DNA from: Roseovarius halotolerans
GTDB taxonomy: Bacteria; Pseudomonadota; Alphaproteobacteria; Rhodobacterales; Rhodobacteraceae
Length of the DNA stretch: 60,383 nt
Assembly: GCF_900172255.1 (NCBI RefSeq)
Contig: NZ_FWFU01000006.1
Span: 1 to 60,383 of the forward strand
Reading direction: 5' to 3'
Within the stretch, counting starts at the first letter, position 1. Every line of letters starts with the position of its first letter. The position numbers and the translations under genes are program-made. Below the pieces are notes generated by a model. The model did no database searches and was not told the origin of the DNA. It worked only from the letters and a program-made list of their open reading frames with translations. This document shows positions 8,207 through 16,158 of this stretch, in pieces.

Positions 8207-8226
8207 GCCTGCGACATGGTGCAGGC
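8207..8226 (-). terminator. Weak stem-loop after the receiver-transporter operon
   Basis: GCCTGC and GCAGGC pair around an 8-nt loop, 26 bp beyond the stop codon of the receiver-DMT gene. There is no U-run, so it may be a 3' stabilising stem or a chance repeat instead of an intrinsic terminator. Confidence 0.3.
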
Positions 8227-8251
8227 ACCTCGTATCAGGAAGGGACTCAGT

Positions 8252-9760
8252 TCAAAGCGGACGGGCATTCGCCTCGGCGGCCTCTTCCACCTGTTTGGGC
8301 ATCACGAGCGCGAGACCCGACACCAGGCAGGTCAGCGCCGCCCAGACCCAGACGCTCATCGTCTCCTGCAACAGCAGCACGCTCCAGAAAATACCGGCGG
8401 CGGTCATCGCATAGCCCGCCTGGCTGGCAAACACCGCACCGGTGGTGCGGATGGTGTAGACCAGAAGCACGCTGCTGAAAGAACTGACTGCCGCGATCAG
8501 CGCGAAGGCCCAGCCATAACTCGCCAGCGCCACAGAGGGCGCGATGAACGTTCCTGATAGCAGCGTAATCGGGGCCATGATCAACGCCGCCGCCACGACG
8601 GTACCAGTCGCGGTGGCGATCGGGTCCGCCCCGTCTTCGGGCAGGGCGGCCACGATTATGTCCTCGACCGCGTAGCAGAACGGCACACCAAGCGCGAGCA
8701 ATATCCACATCCAGCCGCCGACCCCTGCCAGTTCCTGCCCCGGCACGATGATCAGCAGGACGCAGGCAAGGCCGAGACACAAGCCGATAAATCGTTTGAG
8801 ACTGGGCGCTTCCAACCCGAGGGACGCGGCGATGATGAAGACCATGAAAGATTCCGCCGCGAGGATGATCGAGATCAGCATCGCCGGCACATGTGACGCA
8901 GACCAGAGCAACAAGAGTTGCGACAGCGCGTTCCCGAAAAGCCCAAGGATCAGATATTGTCGGATCGCCGAACCGCTCAGGCGCGGATAACGTCCGGTCG
9001 CAACCGACACCACAATCATCATCGCCGCACTGATCACCAGTGTCCAGAAGGCCGCGCCAAGCGGGTTGAGCCCGTCGACCATGATGATCCGCGACAGCGA
9101 CGGCATCAGGCCCCAAACCACCCCCAGCAGCAAGAGCAGAAAGCCGCCCTTGAGGAGGTTGATCTGGTTGCGAAGCATCTGCTCGCGTCGATAAACCTCG
9201 CCGGCCATACCCAGAAAGACATGTGCCAGGTTGCCCAGCTGATCGTCACGCGCCGCGATATCTTCGAGACCGAGCCGGGCAGGATCGAAATCCTTGCGCT
9301 CGATCACTTCCGAGGCCGCCGCCAGCCGGTCGACCTGTCTGAGGTATTCCAGTTCCTTGTCACGTAGCCGCTTGCGCTCGATACCCGCGCCAAGCCGCGC
9401 CTTCAGAATAACCGGATTGAACGGCTTGGTCAGGAAATCCTCGGCCCCAAGCTCGATCGCGCGCACACTGTCCTCGATCTCTTCCAGAGATGAGATCACG
9501 ATCACCGGAATGTCTCGGAGCGATGGATCGGCCTTGATCGCTCCCAACACCTCAAAGCCGTCCATTTCCGGCATCACGACGTCCAGAAGCACAATGTCGA
9601 AATCGCGCGCGCGCAAGGTTTCCAGGCATTCGACCCCGTTTGCCGCGCATTCGACCTCAAGGCCGAGATTGCGAACCGCCATTTCCATCTTGATGCGGTT
9701 GGTCTTGTGGTCATCGACGACAAGCGCTCGACCCTCAAGGCGGGAACTATCCTCATTCAT
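8252..9760 (-). CDS. Response-regulator receiver domain fused to an EamA/DMT-family membrane transporter
   Basis: 502 residues in one uninterrupted frame. Residues about 10-125 are a complete receiver domain: acidic pair D16-D17, phospho-acceptor D60 in LLDVVMPEMDG, switch S90, and K112 in FLTKPF. Residues about 127-200 are a charged helical linker (including IAARDDQLGNLAHVF) like those joining receivers to output domains. Residues about 203-490 form ten hydrophobic helices in the two EamA repeats of the drug/metabolite transporter superfamily (starting GVVWGLMPSLSR). The start is three bases after the stop of the hybrid kinase, so translation is coupled. Receiver and EamA domains are each certain. 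Phosphorylation-gated transport is my inference, and I know of no described receiver-DMT fusion. The substrate is unknown. Confidence 0.9.
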   Translation of the reverse strand: MNEDSSRLEGRALVVDDHKTNRIKMEMAVRNLGLEVECAANGVECLETLRARDFDIVLLDVVMPEMDGFEVLGAIKADPSLRDIPVIVISSLEEIEDSVRAIELGAEDFLTKPFNPVILKARLGAGIERKRLRDKELEYLRQVDRLAAASEVIERKDFDPARLGLEDIAARDDQLGNLAHVFLGMAGEVYRREQMLRNQINLLKGGFLLLLLGVVWGLMPSLSRIIMVDGLNPLGAAFWTLVISAAMMIVVSVATGRYPRLSGSAIRQYLILGLFGNALSQLLLLWSASHVPAMLISIILAAESFMVFIIAASLGLEAPSLKRFIGLCLGLACVLLIIVPGQELAGVGGWMWILLALGVPFCYAVEDIIVAALPEDGADPIATATGTVVAAALIMAPITLLSGTFIAPSVALASYGWAFALIAAVSSFSSVLLVYTIRTTGAVFASQAGYAMTAAGIFWSVLLLQETMSVWVWAALTCLVSGLALVMPKQVEEAAEANARPL

Positions 9761-9763
9761 GGC

Positions 9764-12700
9764 TCAGCCCGTCCTGCTTTGCCGCAAGGCACGCTCGGCG
9801 GAGCTATATAGATCCGGAACCCGCGCCGCCAACGCGACCGCAACATCGAGATTCTGCGCCCGGCACCCGGCCTCGATCTCCCGGCATTGCTGCGACAGGC
9901 GCTCCGCCCCGAAGTCCTTTGCGCTCGACTTCAGCGTATGGGCGGCCTGTCGCAACGCCTCGATATCGCGGGCCTCCGCCGCCATGGCGATCCGTGAAAC
10001 AAGGTCCGGGCTCTCCTCGAGAAAACTATCGATCAGTTCGGCCAACGACTCGCGGTCGCCGCCGATGGTCTCCAACAGCAGATCGAGCGCAGCGGGATCG
10101 AACTCGGCTGGCTCTTCAGGCGCGTCGGGGGCGAGAGCTTCCGCCGGAGCCTTCCCGCAAACCTGCCTGAGCGCTTCGACCAGCGCCTCGACCCGGATCG
10201 GCTTGCTGACATAGCCGCTCATACCGGCCTCGAAAAAACGCTCGCGGTCGCCATCCATCGCGTTGGCGGTTACGGCGATGATCTTTGGGCGCGTGTCCTC
10301 GGGATAGTCGGCCAGAATACGGCGTGTCGCCTCGATCCCGTCCATCTCGGGCATCTCGATATCCATCAGCACCACGTCATAGGTCTGCCGCGCCACCGCA
10401 TCCAGCACCTCCAGCCCGTTGCCTGCCACGTCAGATCCGTAACCCAGCCGCTTGAGGATCATTCGGCCCAGCTTGAGGTTGGTGGCGTTGTCATCAGCGA
10501 GCAGGATCCGCAATGGCAGCCGCTCGGCCATGGTCGCGTCAAAGGCAGTGGATTTGCGCTGCATCGGTTCAATCACCCTCATTGGCTTTCCGGCAAACAG
10601 GCTCACCAGGGCATTGAGCAGCGGAGACGGTTTGACGGGCTTCGACAGCACATCGGAGAACCCGACCCTGTCCAGTTTCTCGCGGTCATGATCCACCGCC
10701 TGACCGAGCGAGGACAACAGTATGAGCGGCAGATCATGTGTCGCGGGTTCGGACCGCAGCCGCAGCGCAAGATCGATCCCATCCATCTCCGGCATGTGCA
10801 TGTCGAGAATGCCCACATGAAACCGTCGCCCGCCGGCCAGCACACGCAGCGCCTCTTCCGGCCCCTCGGCACAGATCGGACGCATCGACCAGTTTGCCAC
10901 CTGCCGTGAAAGCAGATCGCGATTGGTGGCATTGTCATCCACGATCAGCACGGACTTGCCATCCAGATCGGGTCGCGCCTCATTGAAGTTGATCTCGCCC
11001 GCATCCGCACCCACCGGCACGGTCAGATTGAAATGGAAGGTCGCCCCCTCGCCCGGTTCGCTCTGCACCCAGATGCGCCCGCCCATCAGCTCGACCAGCC
11101 GCTTGCTGATTGCCAGCCCCAGCCCCGTGCCACCATAGCGCCGCGTGGTCGAGGCATCGACCTGACTGAAGGACTCAAAGAGCGCTTCTTGACGTTCCTT
11201 CGGGATACCGATGCCCGTGTCGCGCACGGTAAACAGAAGCCCGCATAGACCCTCGCCGGGATCGACCTCGGGATCGGCGCCGACCGTCAGGACGACATCG
11301 CCTTGCTCGGTAAACTTGATCGCGTTGTTCAGCAGGTTGAGCAGGATCTGCCGCAGCCGGGTCGCGTCCGTGACGATCGCGGTCGGGGTGGCGGGCTCGA
11401 TATAATAGGCCAGATCAAGCCCCTTGCGCCCTGCCGCCATCGCCACCAGATCAAGTGCGCCCTCGACACAATCGCGCAGATTGAATGAGCGGATTTCAAG
11501 ATCGAGCTTGCCGGCCTCGACCTTGGAATAGTCCAGAATATCATTGATGATCGTAAGCAGGCTCTCGGCGCTGTCATTGATGGTGCGGGCGAAATCGCGC
11601 TGTTCGGGGTCGAGTTCCGTCTCCAGCAACAGGTTGCTCATGCCGATCACGCCATTCATGGGCGTGCGGATCTCGTGGCTCATATTCGCGAGGAACTGGC
11701 TCTTGGCGACCGTGGATTTCAGCGCGATGTCACGCGCCTCTTCAAGCGAATTGACCAATTCCTCCAGCTTGGCCTCACGCGCCTTGTCCTGCGTGATGTC
11801 GGTAAAGACGCCAACGATACCGCCCGCCTCGGTCGGACGCTCGCTTATCCGCATCCAAGTGCCGTCGCTGCGCCTCTGCTCGAACGGTTCGGCGGGGTCG
11901 CGATGCTGGGCAATCCGCGCCTCAAGCCAACACGCAGGGTCGCTTGCATCGACGATACCCGACTGCGAGACATGCCGGGTGATCTCGGCAAAGCTCACGC
12001 CCGGTTCGATATCCAGGCCGATCTGCGCATACATCTCCTTGTAGCGCTGGTTGCAGATCACCAGCCGGTCCTCCGCGTCAAAGAGAGCAAACCCCTCGTT
12101 GATCGCCTCGATCGCCTCGGTCAGTTGCACCTTGATACGTCGCACCTCGGCATCGGCCTTGTCGTGCGCCGCCGCCAGACGCTCGCGCTCGGCCAGGCTG
12201 TCGCGGAACATGCCCAGCGTGCGTGCCATCAAGCCGATTTCGTCGCGGCCCGGCTCGGGCAGTTCCACCTCCAGATTGCCCGCGGTTATCTCGTCCATGG
12301 CCCCCATGAGCCGGTGCAGAGGGCGGCGCAACGATCCCACCACCAGCAGGGTGAGCAATGTGCCCACCAGCCCCGCGGCGACGACCAGACCAGAGGATAC
12401 GCGCACTGCCTGCGTGGCCTCGTCAAAGGCGACGTCGCTGGTCGCGACCGCCAGATCCTCCAGCTCGTTCACGAGCGCGCTCAACTCGGTATCGATCCGC
12501 TGGATGTGGATATGGCCCTTGGCCACCAGCGAATTGCCCAGCACCCTCTGATCGTTGGTATAGGCTTCGACAGCCTGAAACCCCTGACGCACATAAGGCT
12601 CGATCTCAGAGCGGATTGCGGCCACGCGCTCCGGCGCATAGGGCTCGAGAAACTCGAGGTCTGCCTCCAGGTCCTCCCGTGCTGCAAGCGCATTGGTTTC

Positions 12701-12931
12701 GGACCGCATCAGCAGGCTGACCGCAAGGTCCGACAACCAGTATTTCAGATCGCCGAAATGGGTGCTGGCCGAATTGGCATGGGTCAGAACCCGGATGGCG
12801 GTGGCGCCGTCGGAAATCGCCTCGGCATTGCGGGACAGCCGTGAAGACAAGAACGTGTTGGTCGCGATCAGGAACGCCAACAGGACGGTGGACAGCAGGA
12901 CAATCCTTGCAAGGATGGGCATCCGGCTCAT
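9764..12931 (-). CDS. Hybrid sensor histidine kinase (HAMP-PAS-HisKA-HATPase-REC-REC-HPt)
   Basis: 1055 residues. There is a TM helix at about 7-28, then a periplasmic helical sensor of about 150 residues, and a second TM at about 178-200. HAMP follows at 203-255, and a PAS domain at about 280-385 (EAINEGFALFDAEDRLV). HisKA has the phosphorylated H419 in MSHEIRTPMNG. The HATPase has its N-box LLNNAIKF and the DTGIGIP and GGTGLGLAIS boxes. Two receivers follow with acceptors D710 (ILDMHMPEMDG) and D857 (LMDIEMPEMDG), and a C-terminal HPt carries H998 in AHTLKSSAK. This is a BarA-like phosphorelay. The HPt needs a separate receiver as acceptor, and the only one encoded here is the receiver-DMT fusion three bases downstream. 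The upstream haem protein may provide the input. Confidence 0.95.
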   Translation of the reverse strand: MSRMPILARIVLLSTVLLAFLIATNTFLSSRLSRNAEAISDGATAIRVLTHANSASTHFGDLKYWLSDLAVSLLMRSETNALAAREDLEADLEFLEPYAPERVAAIRSEIEPYVRQGFQAVEAYTNDQRVLGNSLVAKGHIHIQRIDTELSALVNELEDLAVATSDVAFDEATQAVRVSSGLVVAAGLVGTLLTLLVVGSLRRPLHRLMGAMDEITAGNLEVELPEPGRDEIGLMARTLGMFRDSLAERERLAAAHDKADAEVRRIKVQLTEAIEAINEGFALFDAEDRLVICNQRYKEMYAQIGLDIEPGVSFAEITRHVSQSGIVDASDPACWLEARIAQHRDPAEPFEQRRSDGTWMRISERPTEAGGIVGVFTDITQDKAREAKLEELVNSLEEARDIALKSTVAKSQFLANMSHEIRTPMNGVIGMSNLLLETELDPEQRDFARTINDSAESLLTIINDILDYSKVEAGKLDLEIRSFNLRDCVEGALDLVAMAAGRKGLDLAYYIEPATPTAIVTDATRLRQILLNLLNNAIKFTEQGDVVLTVGADPEVDPGEGLCGLLFTVRDTGIGIPKERQEALFESFSQVDASTTRRYGGTGLGLAISKRLVELMGGRIWVQSEPGEGATFHFNLTVPVGADAGEINFNEARPDLDGKSVLIVDDNATNRDLLSRQVANWSMRPICAEGPEEALRVLAGGRRFHVGILDMHMPEMDGIDLALRLRSEPATHDLPLILLSSLGQAVDHDREKLDRVGFSDVLSKPVKPSPLLNALVSLFAGKPMRVIEPMQRKSTAFDATMAERLPLRILLADDNATNLKLGRMILKRLGYGSDVAGNGLEVLDAVARQTYDVVLMDIEMPEMDGIEATRRILADYPEDTRPKIIAVTANAMDGDRERFFEAGMSGYVSKPIRVEALVEALRQVCGKAPAEALAPDAPEEPAEFDPAALDLLLETIGGDRESLAELIDSFLEESPDLVSRIAMAAEARDIEALRQAAHTLKSSAKDFGAERLSQQCREIEAGCRAQNLDVAVALAARVPDLYSSAERALRQSRTG

Positions 12932-12976
12932 GTCAGCACATCCCGATATAGAATAGGCGCCGCGTCATGCAGGGCG

Positions 12977-13774
12977 TCAACGCATCAGGCTTATGCTGAT
13001 CACGCCGCCGAGGTCGCCGACCTGCCCCCCCTCCTTGGGGTAGCCTGTGACGTCGATCTCTCCTTTCGGACCGCCGTGGCAGGCGATGCACCCCTCGCTG
13101 TAGTATTCCGGCACCAGCACGCGATAGGCGGGTTGACCTTTGTAGTTGGCCTCGGCGGCGAAAATCTTGTTCCTTGGCCAATCCTCCGAGGTCAGATGAT
13201 CCGCGATCACGCCGATTTCCCAATCGTCAGGGCGCGCCTTGCGATTGCGGACAAGATGCGGCGGCGCAGTCACCTTGATGACGGCCTGATCGCCTTCCAG
13301 CTCGTAGAAGCGCTCATTGACCAGACGCCCGAACACCGCCGGCACAAACCCCTTGAAGCCGACGCCCTCGCGATTGATGGTGCTCTGATTTTCCGCCATC
13401 ACGTCGCCAATCGCGCGCATCTGCGCCGAAATCAGCGCCGCCTCTCGCGCGCCCTGCCCGTCATAGAGTGGCGGCACCCCATTGGCCTTGCGATAGTTCT
13501 CACGGGCGACCTCCAACACGACCGCGCCGGTCAGCCCCTTTTCCCCGCGCTCTGGATCGTTGATCAGGTCCTGGTTCGCCCCGATCACCGCGCGCGCCTC
13601 TCGGAGCAAGGACGCCAAACGCAGCGCGGTTTCAAGTTCCACCGCCTCGTCGCTGTCGGCTTGGGCGACCGCAGCACTGAAGGCACTCACGAGGCCGAAA
13701 GCGATCAAGCCGATAAGAAAAATGGGACGACGCAGTCCCCCTGGGGCGGCAAAACACATAATTGGCCTCGTCAA
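12977..13774 (-). CDS. DUF3365 (Tll0287-like) periplasmic c-type haem protein, probable sensor partner
   Basis: 265 residues with an N-terminal signal peptide or anchor (residues about 16-38, AAVAQA before the mature chain). The mature part shows the DUF3365/Tll0287-like heme-sensor layout, rich in Glu/Ala helices at the start, then FKGFVPAVFGRLVNERF, and one c-type haem site C229-I-A-C232-H233 near the C-terminus. Proteins of this type are redox or gas sensors, often fused to kinases or placed beside them. Here it is the first gene of the kinase/receiver-transporter operon, 45 bp before the kinase. I infer it reports redox state, NO/CO or haem ligand to the kinase; the ligand cannot be read from sequence. 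Confidence 0.85.
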   Translation of the reverse strand: MTRPIMCFAAPGGLRRPIFLIGLIAFGLVSAFSAAVAQADSDEAVELETALRLASLLREARAVIGANQDLINDPERGEKGLTGAVVLEVARENYRKANGVPPLYDGQGAREAALISAQMRAIGDVMAENQSTINREGVGFKGFVPAVFGRLVNERFYELEGDQAVIKVTAPPHLVRNRKARPDDWEIGVIADHLTSEDWPRNKIFAAEANYKGQPAYRVLVPEYYSEGCIACHGGPKGEIDVTGYPKEGGQVGDLGGVISISLMR

Positions 13775-14103
13775 ATTTTAATAAAATAATTCGAGAAGTG
13801 TAGCCACGCGACCTCTTCAGCGCCACAAATTTCGCTCACGCAGGTGAACCTTGCCCCGGCCCATGTGCGCAATTCCCCCTCGGAATCCCCTCCGTTCTCG
13901 TGGAACAGCCCCCTGAAAATGGCCCACCAACCGGGATATAATTGACCCGCAAACTCGAGGATCAGCGATGGCCGGGACAGGCCCTTCGCATCACCCGCAG
14001 CTTTTGGAAACGGGTTCAGGGACCGCGTGAAAAAGGTCGGCCTTAAATGGCGCGGCGTGTCAGAAAACGATTTTCATCATCGCCGCAATTGTTATGTTCA
14101 AGA
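13775..14103. promoter_or_regulatory. Divergent promoter region
   Basis: About 330 bp between the haem-protein operon (minus) and the small Cys-motif gene (plus). The end nearest the haem gene is AT-rich (a TTTTAATAAAATAATT run at 13776-13791), which fits a promoter and translation start region for the minus-strand operon. No clear gene or long palindrome is seen. Confidence 0.4.
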
Positions 14104-14454
14104 ATGACCTTTCGCCGCCCCCATTCCCTGTTCGTGCTTGCCGTCATGGCCGTCATCGTGCTCTCGGGCACGATTTCCGCCGCAAGGATGGCACCTGATC
14201 GCGGGCAGGCGGCGATATCGGTGATGACGATGGTCTACGGCGTGCCCGTCGGCTCGTTCTGTGGCACGACTTCGTCCGAGGAACACCGTTGCCCGTTCTG
14301 CAACCTCCTCAGCGAACCGCCCGCGCTTCAACCCGACCCGCTGGTCTCGATCCTGCGCCCGCATGACACGTGGCGACGGCTCAGGGGATTGGCGCGCAGC
14401 GTCCAGGCCCGCAACATCAATCACTCTGTCCGGGCGCCCCCCGCGCCGGCATAA
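14104..14454 (+). CDS. Small exported protein with CPFC motif (DUF2946-like)
   Basis: 116 residues from the ATG at 14104; an in-frame ATG 19 codons upstream gives an implausible N-terminus. A hydrophobic signal or anchor (FVLAVMAVIVLSGTISA) is followed by a short chain with the motif EEHRCPFCNL. DUF2946-type proteins carry such a His-Cys-x-x-Cys element and often sit beside PepSY membrane proteins and metal-uptake genes, as here. A metal-handling accessory role is plausible. The family assignment rests only on the motif, length and neighbourhood. Confidence 0.6.
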   Translation: MTFRRPHSLFVLAVMAVIVLSGTISAARMAPDRGQAAISVMTMVYGVPVGSFCGTTSSEEHRCPFCNLLSEPPALQPDPLVSILRPHDTWRRLRGLARSVQARNINHSVRAPPAPA

Positions 14455-14619
14455 GAGACCGGCGACAACACCCTGATCCGGGCCGCCCGGCACCGGGTGC
14501 CGTCGCCCTCTCCCCTGCCTTTCCCATCGGCACCGCTCCCCGTCCGTACACACCGGGGGCGCGCCGTTTCGCATGACATTCCCGGCCCGACGCGCCGGAA
14601 CCATCAATGGAATCACGAC

Positions 14620-15975
14620 ATGAGTGACATCTCTCAACGCGCGGGCAGTTCCGCGCTTTACCGCGCCGTCTGGCGCTGGCATTTCATCGCGGGCCTCCTC
14701 ACCCTGCCCTTCGTCCTGATCCTCGCCGTGACCGGCGGGATCTATCTATTCAAGGACGAGATCAACGACGCCGCCTATTCCAAGCTGCGCCTGGTCGAGC
14801 CATCGCAAACGCAAATGCTCGCACCCTCGGTCCTGACCGCCAACGCGCTTGAGCAGCACCCCGGCACCCTCAAGGCCTATCACCCCCCCGCCGCCGACAA
14901 CCGCGCCGCCGAGGTCAGGATCGTCGGCGAGGACGGGCTCAAGAACACGATCTACGTAAACCCCTACTCCGGCACGGTTCTCGGTCAGCTCTGGGATGGC
15001 GGCGCCGCCGGCAGCCCGCTGATGTATGTGGTACGCAAGCTGCACTCGCTCGAATATGTCGGCTGGTTCGGCAACCGGGTGATCGAGGCCGCCGCGGGCT
15101 GGATGGTCATTCTGGTCGGCACCGGCATCTACCTCTGGTGGCCGCGCGGCAAGAAGCTCGGGACGGTCACGCTCAAGGCGCGGCGCGGACGCCCCCTCTG
15201 GCGCGACCTGCATGCCGTCACCGGCTTTTATGTCGGCGCTTTCATCGTGTTCCTGGCGGTTACCGGCCTGCCCTGGTCGGCGATCTGGGGCGGCAAGTTC
15301 TATGACATGTCCTATGCCGTCGGGCTGGGGATGCCGGACGGCTACTGGTCGAAATACCCGACCTCGACCGTCCTTGTCGGTGACGCGCTCGATCGCAGCC
15401 CCTGGATCATGGAGAAACAGGCAATGCCCCTCTCCGCCGCCGCCCAAGGCGTTCCCGCCGGGCTCGACGATGTGGTCGCAACGGTAGAAAACCTCGGTAT
15501 CGCAAAGGGTTACGCGCTCAACATGCCATCCGGCCCCGAGGGCGTCTTTACCGCTTCGGTCTATCCCGACGACATCTCGCAGGAACGGGTGATCCATCTC
15601 GACCAATATACCGGCGCGGTGCTTTACGATGCGGGTCTCGCGGATCTTGGCGCGCTTGGCTGGGCCGCCGAATGGGGGATCAGCATCCATATGGGACAGG
15701 CCTGGGGGCTCGCCAACCAGCTCGTCTTGCTCACGGCCTGCGTGGCGATGGTCCTCCTGGTGGTCTCCGCCGCCGTGATGTGGTGGAAGCGCCGCCCCGC
15801 CAAGGGCATCGGCGTGCCGCAAATGCCCGCCGACTGGCGCATCCCGCGCACCCTCCTGCTCATCGCGGTTGTCGCAGGTGCCTTTTTCCCGCTGGCCGGA
15901 CTGACCATGCTGGTCATCGCGGCAGTGGAAACCGCGCTCTACCTCATGCGCAAACGCCACCGCCAACCCGCCTGA
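14620..15975 (+). CDS. PepSY-associated TM-helix protein (PiuB-like)
   Basis: 451 residues from the ATG at 14620-14622; the frame is open further upstream but without a better start. The N-terminus has the classic PepSY_TM opening, RWHFIAGLLTLPFVLILAVTG, then a periplasmic PepSY portion and EYVGWFGNRVIEAAAGWMVI. Further helices lie near residues 205-225, 365-390 and 415-440, with WWPRGKK at a membrane boundary. Relatives include iron-uptake factor PiuB and membrane ferric-siderophore reductases, and are tied to iron or copper handling. It follows the CPFC-motif gene in the same direction. Confidence 0.87.
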   Translation: MSDISQRAGSSALYRAVWRWHFIAGLLTLPFVLILAVTGGIYLFKDEINDAAYSKLRLVEPSQTQMLAPSVLTANALEQHPGTLKAYHPPAADNRAAEVRIVGEDGLKNTIYVNPYSGTVLGQLWDGGAAGSPLMYVVRKLHSLEYVGWFGNRVIEAAAGWMVILVGTGIYLWWPRGKKLGTVTLKARRGRPLWRDLHAVTGFYVGAFIVFLAVTGLPWSAIWGGKFYDMSYAVGLGMPDGYWSKYPTSTVLVGDALDRSPWIMEKQAMPLSAAAQGVPAGLDDVVATVENLGIAKGYALNMPSGPEGVFTASVYPDDISQERVIHLDQYTGAVLYDAGLADLGALGWAAEWGISIHMGQAWGLANQLVLLTACVAMVLLVVSAAVMWWKRRPAKGIGVPQMPADWRIPRTLLLIAVVAGAFFPLAGLTMLVIAAVETALYLMRKRHRQPA

Positions 15976-15983
15976 ACAAAGGC

Positions 15984-16007
15984 GCGGGCGCCCACCGGGG
16001 CGCCCGC
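15984..16007 (+). terminator. Strong stem-loop after the PepSY gene
   Basis: A perfect 10-bp stem (GCGGGCGCCC / GGGCGCCCGC) with an ACCG loop begins nine bases after the PepSY stop codon and is followed by CGTCTTGT. The stem is very GC-rich and the U-run poor. It lies between converging genes and may serve both. Confidence 0.65.
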
Positions 16008-16158
16008 CGTCTTGTGGCCGATCCAAGGATAGACACCTGAAACGGAAACAATCCCGGCAGACACGCCGAGATTGTTCCCGCTTGGAAGCGGGACAGCCCC
16101 CTAAACCCGTTCCCGAGGACCGGCACGCGGAGGGGGCGCGCCGGTCGGCTGCATTCTA

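Noticed and set aside
11675..12844. A 389-codon plus-strand frame opposite the hybrid kinase
   Set aside because: Antisense shadow of the HAMP/PAS/HisKA coding region; composition rich in Arg, His and Leu and no domain.
14746..16026. A 426-codon minus-strand frame opposite the PepSY gene
   Set aside because: Shadow of the PepSY membrane-protein gene, which has the expected helices and motifs on the plus strand.
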